From NCBI RefSeq assembly GCF_029016485.1, contig NZ_CP092106.1, positions 2,356,001-2,420,000 of the forward strand: DNA of 64,000 nt. Direction: 5' to 3'. A model generated the notes under the pieces. It was not told where the DNA came from and ran no database searches. It saw only the letters and a program-made list of their open reading frames with translations. This document shows, one piece after another, positions 17,208 through 25,929 of this stretch; position 1 is the stretch's first letter, and each line of letters starts with the position of its first letter. The translations under genes and the position numbers were made by a program. Source of the DNA: Vibrio sp. JC009. Lineage in GTDB: Bacteria > Pseudomonadota > Gammaproteobacteria > Enterobacterales > Vibrionaceae.

Positions 17208-19217
17208 TTAGCCCAACGCACTCATCATGCCGGAAAACTGACTCTGCATCTTAGCGGTCACATCCTGCATCGCACTAAACTTCTTCATGGTCCTCTCTTC
17301 AAGGCTTTCCATTCGCCGGTTTAATGCGACCTGATCATCCTGTAAACGATAGGTCTGATCTCTTAATGAGTTCTCTCTGGTACGTATGGTTCCGGTTGCT
17401 CCCGTCAAGGTCTGAATCGCATCTTCAACCTTTTTGGCAAAACCGTCTTTGCCGCCAAAAAACTCACCCAACCGGGTAAAGTTATTAGTAAGCTGTCTAT
17501 CAAGCATACTATAGTTGATTTCCAGTGTCCCCTGTCTTGTGGTGGTAATACCAAAAGATGAAAGTGTTTTCAGATCTTCAGGAGCCGCATTGATATTGGA
17601 AGTAAATACGGTTTTCAGTCTGGATTCTGCACTGCGGACTATGCTGTCACCCGCCAGAGGGCCGGTCATACCCGTTGCCGGATCGGCAGCGGCCAGCTCA
17701 CGGGAAAGCTGGTAAAACTGGTTATAAGAACTAACAAATTGCTCGATATCATCCCGAACACTCTGTCTGTCGTACTCAACGCCGATTTCTGTTTTCTTTT
17801 TCTCCGGGTCTGTTACGCCCTTAACCGTGATGTCGATTCCCTGAATCGCATCTTCAATCACGTTGTTTTCGCTGCTTAGCTGAGCGATACCATCCAGCAT
17901 AACCATAGAATCCTGGGCAGCCTGGATTTCGGTCATGCCACTATAGGACTCAACCGACTGCTGGGCAGCTTCCAGCGCGGCCTGAGTATCGTCAATTTTT
18001 ATCTGACGCTCGCGCTCTGCCGGTTCCATCTGCTCAAGCTCTAGCTGGTGTCCTTCTTCTTCGGTGATTTCACCTGCCTCGATAGCCGCTTCAATGGCGG
18101 CTTTTCGCTCAGCCAGCAGCTGCTGTTTTGCCGCTTCGGCTTCTTTTGGCGTTTCGTAGGAATCGGTCAGCGTTCCCGATGCTGCCATTGACCAGCCGGG
18201 AACATCGCTCATTTTTTCAAGCGCGAAGGTATCCAGCTCCGCTTCCGGCGGAGTATAGGAATCAAGCAGAGTTCCCGAAGCCGATCCGGTCCAGCCCGGA
18301 ATCGTATCTTCCGGCAAAATGGACTGCGCGGTACCATCTAATGTCGCGTCTAACGCCGCATCGGTAGCATCAAGTGCGCCAGCGGCAGCCGCTGCTGCCG
18401 TTGCAGCATCATCGGTACCGGTTTCAGTTATGCTCTCTGTGATAGATTGCTGACTTGCAGGATCGCCTGATTCTGCCTCATCAGCCATTTGAGTCGCTTG
18501 CGAATCTTCTGTATCGGCAACTTCTTGCCCCGGGATAGGTGCAGCCAGCGCTTCTGCTGCCGCATTTCTGGCCTCTTCAAGCGCGTTAACCCGCTCTTCG
18601 AGGGTTTTGTATTCAAGTCTTTTCAGCGGATTCCCCGCCTCAGACTCAACACCGATTTTGATTTGGTTTTCTGCCCCTGAGCGATCAGACGCAAGGATTA
18701 ATCTCTGGCCCTCAGCATCATTGATTACTGACGCTCTGACCCCTGGATTACCTGTAGCCTCATTGATGTTACGAACAACATCCATGAGTCTGGAGTTTTC
18801 TTTTACTTCTACGGCAAACTTGCGTTCACCAAGCTGAATCTGCAGCTTACCCGGCCCAAAGCGCAGGTCATCCTCAAGTGGGTCTGACGCTACTTTGTGA
18901 CTCTGAGCAAGCTGCAACACATCGATAGCATATTTACCAGCGATAGCATCTGTCGTTGCTGTAGCTGATACTGCTTCCTCGTCGGTAGACTCGACTTTCC
19001 GAACCGCGAAAGCCTCCTCCCGACGGAAATCAGCCATCAGGTTTTTCATTGTATCCAGTGACTCTCTGAGTCTTCCGTAGGCACTAATACTGGTATCAAT
19101 CCTGGCCTGCTCACGATCGATTCGTTGCTGCTTTGGAATGCGCTCCGAATCGACGATTTTGCTGACCATCGAATTGATATCCATGCCAGTAGACGTACCC
19201 AGCGGGTTCAAACTCAT
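17208..19217 (-). CDS. fliD: FliD, flagellar filament cap protein
   Basis: FliD caps the filament and folds exported flagellin at the tip. The 669-residue product has the conserved N-terminal domain (MSLNPLGTSTGMDINSMVSKI) and C-terminal coiled-coil domain (FSAMQDVTAKMQSQFSGMMS). The middle is surface-exposed and unusual. It has an Ala-rich stretch (about 271-290) and a duplicated motif of the form PGW..(S/A)ASGTL.DSY..P.EAE at 306-327 and 339-361. At 669 residues it is longer than the roughly 450 of enterics. It lies 20 bp after flaG. Confidence 0.95.
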   Translation of the reverse strand: MSLNPLGTSTGMDINSMVSKIVDSERIPKQQRIDREQARIDTSISAYGRLRESLDTMKNLMADFRREEAFAVRKVESTDEEAVSATATTDAIAGKYAIDVLQLAQSHKVASDPLEDDLRFGPGKLQIQLGERKFAVEVKENSRLMDVVRNINEATGNPGVRASVINDAEGQRLILASDRSGAENQIKIGVESEAGNPLKRLEYKTLEERVNALEEARNAAAEALAAPIPGQEVADTEDSQATQMADEAESGDPASQQSITESITETGTDDAATAAAAAAGALDATDAALDATLDGTAQSILPEDTIPGWTGSASGTLLDSYTPPEAELDTFALEKMSDVPGWSMAASGTLTDSYETPKEAEAAKQQLLAERKAAIEAAIEAGEITEEEGHQLELEQMEPAERERQIKIDDTQAALEAAQQSVESYSGMTEIQAAQDSMVMLDGIAQLSSENNVIEDAIQGIDITVKGVTDPEKKKTEIGVEYDRQSVRDDIEQFVSSYNQFYQLSRELAAADPATGMTGPLAGDSIVRSAESRLKTVFTSNINAAPEDLKTLSSFGITTTRQGTLEINYSMLDRQLTNNFTRLGEFFGGKDGFAKKVEDAIQTLTGATGTIRTRENSLRDQTYRLQDDQVALNRRMESLEERTMKKFSAMQDVTAKMQSQFSGMMSALG

Positions 19218-19237
19218 TTAACTCACCTTAAAGACAG

Positions 19238-19675
19238 TTACACCTTTTCCTCAACAAACAATCCTGAGTTCCGGGCTGCTAAACGCCTAAGTATAATTAG
19301 CATCTCTTCGTCAGGGATCTGTCTGATAATGTCGCCAGTACTGGCTTCATATATCGTGACAACTTCTCTCCCTGCTTCTTCATCGACACGGAAAGACAGG
19401 CCTTTATTAATGGAGTTAACGAACTCGTCCATCTCTTCCACTAATTGTTCCAATTCCTTCTTGTTTTTCTCGATACGTTTTTCAACGAGATCATCAATAG
19501 GTTTTGGTTTTTCCGCCTCTTTCGCTTTCCGAACCTTATCAGCTTCTTCAGCGCGTGTCGTTGTTGTTTGTGTAGATACCGAATTATTAGTCGCGTTGCC
19601 ACTATCCGAAGCAAGTTTTATGCCACCAGAATAGCCATAAGGCTGGATGTTCGATGTGTAGGATGATATTTCCAT
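19238..19675 (-). CDS. flaG: FlaG, flagellar protein
   Basis: FlaG is a small exported protein linked to filament length control in polar flagellates. The product is 145 residues with a polar Ser/Thr-rich N-terminus, a charged coiled-coil centre (KKELEQLVEEMDEFVNSIN) and the conserved C-terminal FlaG fold (LSFRVDEEAGREVVTIYEA then DIIRQIPDEEML). It is the first gene of the flaG-fliD-flaI-fliS unit. No clear sigma-54 or sigma-28 site was found in the 76 bp before it. Confidence 0.92.
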   Translation of the reverse strand: MEISSYTSNIQPYGYSGGIKLASDSGNATNNSVSTQTTTTRAEEADKVRKAKEAEKPKPIDDLVEKRIEKNKKELEQLVEEMDEFVNSINKGLSFRVDEEAGREVVTIYEASTGDIIRQIPDEEMLIILRRLAARNSGLFVEEKV

Positions 19676-19751
19676 ACCGATCTCCCCTCCACCTTCTGGG
19701 TTAGCGATTTAATCACTTATGATAGTAGGGCAGGCTAAAACCCGATCCTAC

Positions 19752-20888
19752 TTAACCCAATAAACTCAAAGCAGCCGAAGGAGTCTGTTTTGCCTGAGCC
19801 AGAACAGATGTACTCGCATTCTGAAGAATTTGAGATTTGGTCATCTGAGTAGTCTCTTTTGCAAAGTCAGTATCCTTGATTCGGCTTCTGGAAGCATTCA
19901 CGTTCTCGTTAATGTTTTCCAGGTTGCTAATCGCGTGGTTGAAACGATTCTGGAATGCACCTAACGAAGCACGCTCACTATCAACCGCTTTCAATGCGCC
20001 ATCAATAATCGACACTGCCTGCTGCGAACCAGCCACAGTAGTCACATCGATATCATCAACTGTTTTGTTTTCACCTGCAGCTAAATTCAACTCACCAGCA
20101 AGAGAACCACTGAATGAAACGCTACCGTCCTGTACAGCCTGGTTAGAAGCAAATACCTGAAGAGTACCGTCTTCACCAACAGAAGCTTTGATATCGTCAT
20201 TTTGACCGTTAATATAGGTCGCGACTTCTTCGATATCATCGCCAGCTTTGGCATTTACAGTAATTTCTTTTGCATCCCCGCTTCTATCAGTATAGGCCAC
20301 AGTGAACTCTGTAGCACCTTCTGAGACTGTCCAGTCGCCACCTTTAGACTCCTGGGAAACATAGCTCATACCACCCATTGTAGAGGTGTCTGAACGCATA
20401 TTTCCGATTTCAAGAGCCACAGCTTCACCAGAGTCAGCGCCAATCTGGAAAGACTGGGCACCAAAGGTACCATTCAGAAGTCTGTTACCACCAAAGGAGG
20501 TTGTTTCAGCAATACGGTTAAGTTCATCGTTAAGGGCGCCAACTTCTTCCTGAATCGCCACACGTTCTGAACGACTGTTCGAACCGTTAGCAGATTGCAG
20601 TGCAAGGTCACGCATGCGTTGAAGGAGGTTAGTACTCTCGTTCATTGCGCCTTCAGCGGTCTGTGCAATAGAGATACCGTCGTTAGCGTTGCGAACAGCC
20701 ATGTCTAAACCACGGCTTTGAGAAGTTAAGCGGTTGGAGATTTGAAGACCGGCAGCGTCGTCTTTCGCGCTGTTAATCTTGTAGCCTGAAGACAGGCGCT
20801 CCATAGATTTGTTCAGACCCTCATTCGCCCCCAAGAGGTTGCGCTGAGCGGTCATTGCAGACACGTTCGTGTTTACGTTTATTGCCAT
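19752..20888 (-). CDS. Flagellin (sigma-28 class, 378 aa)
   Basis: A flagellin subunit of the sheathed polar filament. The 378-residue product starts [18 protein letters not shown] and has the conserved D0/D1 N-terminal domain with [20 protein letters not shown]. The D2 region is variable (about 180-280). The C-terminal domain contains [11 protein letters not shown] and ends SALSLLG. A consensus sigma-28 promoter precedes it. It is one of three flagellin paralogs here; which Vibrio flaB-E ortholog it is cannot be decided. Confidence 0.95.
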   Translation of the reverse strand: MAINVNTNVSAMTAQRNLLGANEGLNKSMERLSSGYKINSAKDDAAGLQISNRLTSQSRGLDMAVRNANDGISIAQTAEGAMNESTNLLQRMRDLALQSANGSNSRSERVAIQEEVGALNDELNRIAETTSFGGNRLLNGTFGAQSFQIGADSGEAVALEIGNMRSDTSTMGGMSYVSQESKGGDWTVSEGATEFTVAYTDRSGDAKEITVNAKAGDDIEEVATYINGQNDDIKASVGEDGTLQVFASNQAVQDGSVSFSGSLAGELNLAAGENKTVDDIDVTTVAGSQQAVSIIDGALKAVDSERASLGAFQNRFNHAISNLENINENVNASRSRIKDTDFAKETTQMTKSQILQNASTSVLAQAKQTPSAALSLLG

Positions 20889-20975
20889 AATAGATCTCCT
20901 AAGGCATTAAGGGTGGTGGCCTTTGCGTCTCTCACCTCGCTTGGACCACCTTTTTTTTCATTTCTCTCGTTCCCC

Positions 20976-21002
20976 TTAACGGCGAGAGAAATAGATCCTT
21001 TA
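20976..21002 (-). promoter_or_regulatory. Sigma-28 (FliA) promoter of the 378-aa flagellin gene
   Basis: Minus strand TAAAGGAT (21002-20995), 11 bp, then GCCGTTAA (20983-20976). The -10 differs from GCCGATAA at one base and the spacing is exactly that of sigma-28. It is about 90 bp upstream of the flagellin ATG. Confidence 0.85.
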
Positions 21003-21092
21003 GAGAAAAATTAATTTTTTTTTCGGATTTTCTATTTTGTGAGATGTTTCGTGAACCTGATCAAATTATAGGCAATAACGTATCATTTTTGA

Positions 21093-21122
21093 GACAAAAG
21101 AAAACCCGGCTTTCGCCGGGCT
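21093..21122 (-). terminator. Terminator after the 376-aa flagellin gene
   Basis: On the minus strand GCCCGGC, loop GAAA, then GCCGGGT and a T-rich run TTTCTTTTGT. This is a strong GAAA-tetraloop hairpin located 28 bp beyond the upstream flagellin stop, and it isolates the two flagellin genes. Confidence 0.9.
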
Positions 21123-21149
21123 CTGTTAGGTTTGCTTTACAACTCAGTT

Positions 21150-22280
21150 TTAGCCAAGAAGACTTAGTGCTGAGTTTGGTGCCTGCTTCGCCTGTGCCAG
21201 CACAGAAGTAGAAGCCTGCTGCAGAATCTGAGACTTGGTCATCGAAGTGGTTTCCTTCGCGAAGTCTGTATCCTTGATTCGGCTCTTAGACGCATTCACG
21301 TTTTCGTTGATGTTGTCTAAGTTGTTAATCGCATGGTCGAATCGGTTCTGGAATGCACCCAGCTCTGAACGGTGCTGGTCTACATATTTCAGGGCCGCAT
21401 CCACAATCGCTACCGCTTCCTGTGAACCACCTACTGATGTTACATCGATAGTATCAACCGTTACTGCTGTCGGACCACCCATGCCCAATTCACCGGCAAT
21501 ATCGCCACCGAAGGATACATCGCCTTCAACCTTGTTGTTACCTGCAAATACCTGCAGACGGCCTTCTTCATCGACTGAAGCTTTTACCAGATCCTGCTGA
21601 CCGTTGATGTAAGTCGCAAGCTCTTCAATATCGTCACCCGCTTTCGCGTTTACTGTGATTTCCTGAAGGTCACCGAACTTGTCAGTCATGCTCATGGTGA
21701 AAGTAGAGTCCTGGGATACTTTCCAGTCTTTACCCTGACCATTTTCTGCTTTGTAGCTTTCGCCACCCATCATTGCGTTATCAGAGCGCATGTCTTTTAG
21801 CTGAAGCATTACCGCTTCACCGTTGTCTGCGCCAATCTGGAATGACTTAGTACCGTGAGTACCGTTTAGCAGACGGTTACCACCGAAAGATGTGGTTTCT
21901 GCGATACGGTTCAGTTCGTCATTCAGTGCCACAACCTCTTCCTGAATCGCTACACGGTCTGCCTTAGTGTTAGAGCCATTCGCTGATTGTAGTGAAAGGT
22001 CACGCATACGTTGCAGGATGTTGGTGGTCTCTTTCATCGCACCTTCTGCTGTCTGAGCAATCGAGATGCCGTCGTTTGCATTTCGTACCGCTACATCCAG
22101 ACCGCGACTCTGTACGTTCAAACGGTTAGAGATTTGAAGACCCGCTGCGTCGTCTTTTGCGCTGTTGATTTTGAAGCCAGAAGACAAACGTTCCATTGAA
22201 CCATTCAGGTTGTTAGCTGCACTGTTCAGGTGCCGTTGAGCTGTCATTGCTGCTACGTTGGTATTTACATTAACTGCCAT
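21150..22280 (-). CDS. Flagellin (sigma-28 class, 376 aa)
   Basis: A second flagellin. The 376-residue product starts [18 protein letters not shown], contains [15 protein letters not shown] and [11 protein letters not shown], and ends SALSLLG. The conserved N- and C-terminal domains are close to those of the neighbouring 378-aa flagellin, with differences in the central D2 region. It has its own sigma-28 promoter and its own terminator, so it is monocistronic. It is the last flagellar gene before the TA/CRISPR island. Confidence 0.95.
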   Translation of the reverse strand: MAVNVNTNVAAMTAQRHLNSAANNLNGSMERLSSGFKINSAKDDAAGLQISNRLNVQSRGLDVAVRNANDGISIAQTAEGAMKETTNILQRMRDLSLQSANGSNTKADRVAIQEEVVALNDELNRIAETTSFGGNRLLNGTHGTKSFQIGADNGEAVMLQLKDMRSDNAMMGGESYKAENGQGKDWKVSQDSTFTMSMTDKFGDLQEITVNAKAGDDIEELATYINGQQDLVKASVDEEGRLQVFAGNNKVEGDVSFGGDIAGELGMGGPTAVTVDTIDVTSVGGSQEAVAIVDAALKYVDQHRSELGAFQNRFDHAINNLDNINENVNASKSRIKDTDFAKETTSMTKSQILQQASTSVLAQAKQAPNSALSLLG

Positions 22281-22361
22281 GGTGATTTCTCCAATTGATT
22301 TTCCGGTTTAGCGGTTTCCGACGTCTCGGAAAACCAAGTAGTTCTCTCAAAGTTACTTTCA

Positions 22362-22388
22362 TTAACGGCTCGGAAAAAAAATCCTTTA
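22362..22388 (-). promoter_or_regulatory. Sigma-28 (FliA) promoter of the 376-aa flagellin gene
   Basis: Minus strand TAAAGGAT (22388-22381), 11 bp, GCCGTTAA (22369-22362). Both hexamer cores are identical to those of the other sigma-28 flagellin promoter in this window. It is about 80 bp upstream of the ATG. Confidence 0.87.
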
Positions 22389-22468
22389 GGAAAAATTGGA
22401 AAAAAAATTAAAAAAGGGCAGAAAACGGCAGTGATCGTGATGGAAGGCTCAGTATGGGATAAACATCC

Positions 22469-22495
22469 TAAAGTTATTAAGACCGCTGCCGATAG
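22469..22495 (+). promoter_or_regulatory. Orphan sigma-28 promoter pointing into the TA/CRISPR island
   Basis: Plus strand TAAAGTTA (22469-22476), 11 bp, GCCGATAG (22488-22495): seven of eight matches in each element to TAAAGTTT-N11-GCCGATAA. No flagellar gene lies downstream on this strand. The transcript would run antisense to the 145-aa gene and hicBA, toward the CRISPR array. A short frame with GGAG before a TTG start (22525-22575, 16 codons) is the only coding possibility near it. Confidence 0.75.
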
Positions 22496-22535
22496 AGTGT
22501 GTTGGTTTAAGTTCTGGAGACTTTGAACATCGAAA

Positions 22536-22973
22536 TTATTCAGCTCGATATTCACGAGGATCAGCAGGAATAACCGTACCTTTTAGCATAGTATTTTCAA
22601 TTACCGACTCTATGATTTTTTTAGCTTCAACATGAGCTAGGCTATTGAAATACCAGTTACTGCTTTCCAGTTCCTGCTTAGAGAAATCAGAAGGTTTGAT
22701 TCCATCAAGCTTGAATTTAAGAAAAAATTCAACGCCAAGTTCAAATACACGCTCTTTGCTTTCATCAGGCTCTTTCCCTAAAAAGCCGTCTACACCACAC
22801 TTACCAACGATGAGTAAAAAACTTTCATTAGTTTCATCGAAAACCACAAACTCCAGTTCATCATTTAAATTCATATAGTACTTATAGAAGCCAGAACCGT
22901 TTGGACTTTTACTTGCAAGCTCAAAGTTAATTTTTGTTGCTTCAGCACCAATGTAAACTAAATCCCTATGCAC
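22536..22973 (-). CDS. Hypothetical protein downstream of hicAB (145 aa)
   Basis: No family is recognised. The 145-residue product starts at GTG 22973 (AGG-type ribosome site 8 bp before) and is acidic and soluble, with no signal peptide or transmembrane helix. It begins 12 bp after the hicB stop, so it is probably cotranscribed with hicAB. The C-terminal half contains NWYFNSLAHVEAKKIIESVI and ends PADPREYRAE. It might be a passenger or a third partner of the TA unit; no function is claimed. An antisense sigma-28 promoter lies just beyond its 3' end. Confidence 0.7.
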   Translation of the reverse strand: MHRDLVYIGAEATKINFELASKSPNGSGFYKYYMNLNDELEFVVFDETNESFLLIVGKCGVDGFLGKEPDESKERVFELGVEFFLKFKLDGIKPSDFSKQELESSNWYFNSLAHVEAKKIIESVIENTMLKGTVIPADPREYRAE

Positions 22974-22985
22974 AATATTACCTAA

Positions 22986-23447
22986 CTAATTTACTAAACG
23001 TAGTTTAAGTCCGGCTCCTGGTGTTGGAACCCGTGAAAACTCTTTTTCAAAGTAGAACTCTTCAGCATGTACAGAAGTTTCTGATAGATGATAATGCATA
23101 TGAAGTTCTTTCTTGTCAGCAAGCTTTTCATTTATAGCGACTTTTATAAGCTCATTAATGCTGACACCCTCCTGCTTAGCTCTTAGATAAACTTGCTTAT
23201 GCATATCAGAACCAATGCGAATATTGAAAGTGCCCGACATAGTCTTGTCTGGTGCCTTACCTAACATCTCGCATGTTTCCAAATAGTCTTCAACAGCTTC
23301 TTCAAAAGCCATGCGTAACTTTGCCGGATTCTCAGCTTCGTATGTAACTAAGTCATTAATGCACTCGATTTTCCCGTGCAAAACATTGTCATCCAGCGAA
23401 ACTTCAACCGAACCGAAGTACCCTTTATAATCCATAAACTTTGACAT
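22986..23447 (-). CDS. hicB: HicB-family antitoxin
   Basis: HicB antitoxins bind HicA and repress their own operon. The 153-residue product has the HicB partial RNase H-like fold at the N-terminus (MDYKGYFGSVEVSLDDNVLH, then LVTYEAENPAKLRMAFEEAV and YLETC). A ribbon-helix-helix DNA-binding segment follows at about 72-108 (FNIRIGSDMHKQVYLRAK). A 45-residue C-terminal tail is extra. The start overlaps the hicA stop as TAATG, giving the toxin-first order. Confidence 0.88.
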   Translation of the reverse strand: MSKFMDYKGYFGSVEVSLDDNVLHGKIECINDLVTYEAENPAKLRMAFEEAVEDYLETCEMLGKAPDKTMSGTFNIRIGSDMHKQVYLRAKQEGVSINELIKVAINEKLADKKELHMHYHLSETSVHAEEFYFEKEFSRVPTPGAGLKLRLVN

Positions 23448-23695
23448 TAGAGATCACCTGATTCTATTAGTTTTTCAACCACTTGCTTTATGTATACCTG
23501 CTTTATAACTTTGTCTGGATGGGGTTCATGCAAGTTAATTAAGACCTTGTCAGCCCCCCTGAAAAACTTTCTTCGGGAACCACTTCCCTTAAACTCTTCA
23601 AATCCAAGGGCCCTTAAAAAGGACTGTAGCTCGTTCCACGTAAAGTCTTTAGGTCTACTTAACAGCCGTACTTTGAGCTTTTCCTGTTTACTCAT
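23447..23695 (-). CDS. hicA: HicA-family mRNA interferase toxin
   Basis: HicA is a small double-stranded-RNA-binding-fold ribonuclease. The 82-residue product has the layout of the HicA/YcfA family: an N-terminal helix (WNELQSFLRALGF), a strand with GSGSRRKFF where many HicA proteins have GSH, and LHEPHPDKVIKQVYIKQVVE. The usual catalytic His in the GSH motif is replaced by Ser-Arg, as in one known subfamily that keeps the HxPHP motif. It is the first gene of the operon. Confidence 0.87.
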   Translation of the reverse strand: MSKQEKLKVRLLSRPKDFTWNELQSFLRALGFEEFKGSGSRRKFFRGADKVLINLHEPHPDKVIKQVYIKQVVEKLIESGDL

Positions 23696-23723
23696 TTGCT
23701 ATTTTAACTCTCACCTTGAAGAC

Positions 23724-23744
23724 TGCAACTAAAAATCAGTTGCA
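23724..23744. promoter_or_regulatory. Palindrome upstream of hicA, candidate HicB operator
   Basis: TGCAACT (23724-23730) and AGTTGCA (23738-23744) are perfect 7-bp inverted arms 29 bp upstream of the hicA ATG. HicB-type ribbon-helix-helix repressors bind such palindromes in their own promoters. The assignment is inferred from position. Confidence 0.5.
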
Positions 23745-23883
23745 ACCGAACCTAAACACTAACCAAGATATCAAACACGAAGCATATGAGGTTCAATTCT
23801 TTACCATGAACACCATACTCTCCGAGAAATATCACGGTTTTGCTGGAAGGAGGTATTTATCAAGTTGAAAGAAGGCCAATTTA

Positions 23884-23894
23884 AGTATTGAAGG
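23884..23894 (+). repeat. Partial CRISPR repeat remnant before the first full repeat
   Basis: AGTATTGAAGG matches the last 11 bases of the CRISPR repeat exactly. It is followed by 33 bp, a normal spacer length, before the first full repeat. The preceding 26 bases do not match. It may be a decayed repeat or a leader anchor copy. Confidence 0.65.
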
Positions 23895-23927
23895 ATACGT
23901 GGTATTCGGGCAATGATTTTGTATTAC

Positions 23928-25818
23928 GTTTCATTGCTGCATATGTCTGATACAGTATTGAAGGTTAGCTGGAGTAACAGAAAATTCAACCGCTCCTTTG
24001 TTTCATTGCTGCATATGTCTGATACAGTATTGAAGGAAATCCAGCACCGGCAGCACCGTTATTGATCGTCGTTTCATTGCTGCATATGTCTGATACAGTA
24101 TTGAAGGTTAAAGCGCCTCTGTATTTTGAAGAAATGGAAGAGTTTCATTGCTGCATATGTCTGATACAGTATTGAAGGGATTGACGGGGCGATTGATGAT
24201 AGAGCGCTTATGATGTTTCATTGCTGCATATGTCTGATACAGTATTGAAGGAGAAGACGTGGTTACGGTTTGTTTTGCTACCGCTACGTTTCATTGCTGC
24301 ATATGTCTGATACAGTATTGAAGGCATTCAGGCCAGGGGAAGGTATACCGGAGTGTTTGTTTCATTGCTGCATATGTCTGATACAGTATTGAAGGTCAGA
24401 ACAACTACATTTACCCCTGATAATTTCCCGTTTCATTGCTGCATATGTCTGATACAGTATTGAAGGACAGAGATTTGGAGAACAATACCTGAAAATGATG
24501 TTTCATTGCTGCATATGTCTGATACAGTATTGAAGGTGTTATAGAAAAGCGTTACGAACAATATGTAACTAGTTTCATTGCTGCATATGTCTGATACAGT
24601 ATTGAAGGTTTCCCCATTTGCCGTGCATAGCATCAAACTCATTAGTTTCATTGCTGCATATGTCTGATACAGTATTGAAGGTTACTGCCAACATGAACTT
24701 CACCGAGCCTAAATCGTTTCATTGCTGCATATGTCTGATACAGTATTGAAGGTGTTCGAAGGCTTCCGTACCGCGCCTAATTTCCCCGTTTCATTGCTGC
24801 ATATGTCTGATACAGTATTGAAGGTAGAATGCGGCCAGCCGTCTTTGGCGTTGGGTTTATGTTTCATTGCTGCATATGTCTGATACAGTATTGAAGGTTG
24901 GATTCAAATGAGGGAAGTTCAGAAGCGTTAAGTTTCATTGCTGCATATGTCTGATACAGTATTGAAGGCATGAGTAAGCCAACTCCTAATCCCGGCGAGT
25001 ACTGTTTCATTGCTGCATATGTCTGATACAGTATTGAAGGTTAGAATTGTTGAAACCACAGACGGCCTAGTAGAGTTTCATTGCTGCATATGTCTGATAC
25101 AGTATTGAAGGTCAAGTTGAGCAGGAGATTATTACTTTATCTAATGTTTCATTGCTGCATATGTCTGATACAGTATTGAAGGCCCAAGAGCGCCGGAAGA
25201 TAAAGAAGGGCCAGCTGTTTCATTGCTGCATATGTCTGATACAGTATTGAAGGGTCAGACTCTTTTTCATCGGACTCAACTTCTTCTGTTTCATTGCTGC
25301 ATATGTCTGATACAGTATTGAAGGATCACTAATAACTGTCCTGGCATGGTTGATGTGTTTCATTGCTGCATATGTCTGATACAGTATTGAAGGAGCACTG
25401 GATTCTCAAGCACTGTTGCTGTTTGGTGTTTCATTGCTGCATATGTCTGATACAGTATTGAAGGAAGATCAGATAAATAATAGAGATGACAAGCTGGAGT
25501 TTCATTGCTGCATATGTCTGATACAGTATTGAAGGTTAATTCCCGGACATGGAACGATAAGAGCAGACGTTTCATTGCTGCATATGTCTGATACAGTATT
25601 GAAGGCCCTTATGATCACTTCAACTAGCGAACAATTATTTGTTTCATTGCTGCATATGTCTGATACAGTATTGAAGGCTCAATCGCACGTGTTCCATATC
25701 GAGGACACTAGTTTCATTGCTGCATATGTCTGATACAGTATTGAAGGGCGGCCAGCCAATGAACCAAGGCCAACAGATGCAGTTTCATTGCTGCATATGT
25801 CTGATACAGTATTGAAGG
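23928..25818 (+). CRISPR. CRISPR array, 27 repeats of 37 bp, 26 spacers (type II-B)
   Basis: Twenty-seven direct repeats of 37 bp start at 23928, 24000, 24071, 24142, 24215 and so on, with the last at 25782-25818. Each begins GTTTCATTGCTGCATATG and ends GATACAGTATTGAAGG, and all appear identical. The 26 spacers are 32-36 bp, mostly 34, and no two were seen to be the same. The GTTTCA start matches the crRNA-sense repeat of Francisella type II-B, and the tracrRNA anti-repeat is complementary to the plus-strand repeat. The array is therefore read from the plus strand, opposite to the cas genes. Partial repeats flank both ends. Spacer targets cannot be identified by eye. Confidence 0.99.
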
Positions 25819-25848
25819 TCACTCTCAAATCCCAGGTGGGGTGTGGCT

Positions 25849-25922
25849 TGTGATACAGTTCAAAATTGTGAATTCTCGAAAATATACCAACGCCTCAGAA
25901 ACGTTGTATTTTTTCGAAAAGA
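25849..25922 (+). other. Degenerate repeat plus hairpin between array and tracrRNA
   Basis: TGTGATACAGTT (25849-25860) resembles the 3' half of the repeat, 30 bp after the last full repeat. It is followed by an imperfect AT-rich hairpin: TCGAAAATATACCAACG (25876-25892) with CGTTGTATTTTTTCGA (25902-25917). It could end the pre-crRNA, or be a small RNA like the Francisella scaRNA, which also lies between array and cas genes and has a degenerate repeat. The role is inferred. Confidence 0.45.
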
Positions 25923-25929
25923 CACTACG

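Noticed and set aside
22265..22555. 96-codon minus-strand open frame over the flagellin promoter
   Set aside because: It covers the sigma-28 promoter and untranslated leader of the 376-aa flagellin and has no ribosome site.
24433..24651. Short open frames inside the CRISPR array on the minus strand (also at 25360-25575)
   Set aside because: They are translations of the repeats and contain the same peptide once per repeat unit; no ribosome site.
23928..25818. crRNA transcription from the minus strand, same direction as cas genes
   Set aside because: The anti-repeat with terminator is on the plus strand and is complementary to the plus-strand repeat; GTTTCA at the repeat start matches other II-B crRNAs.
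25849..25867. A 28th full CRISPR repeat
   Set aside because: Only about nine bases of the 3' half match clearly and the 5' half is absent.
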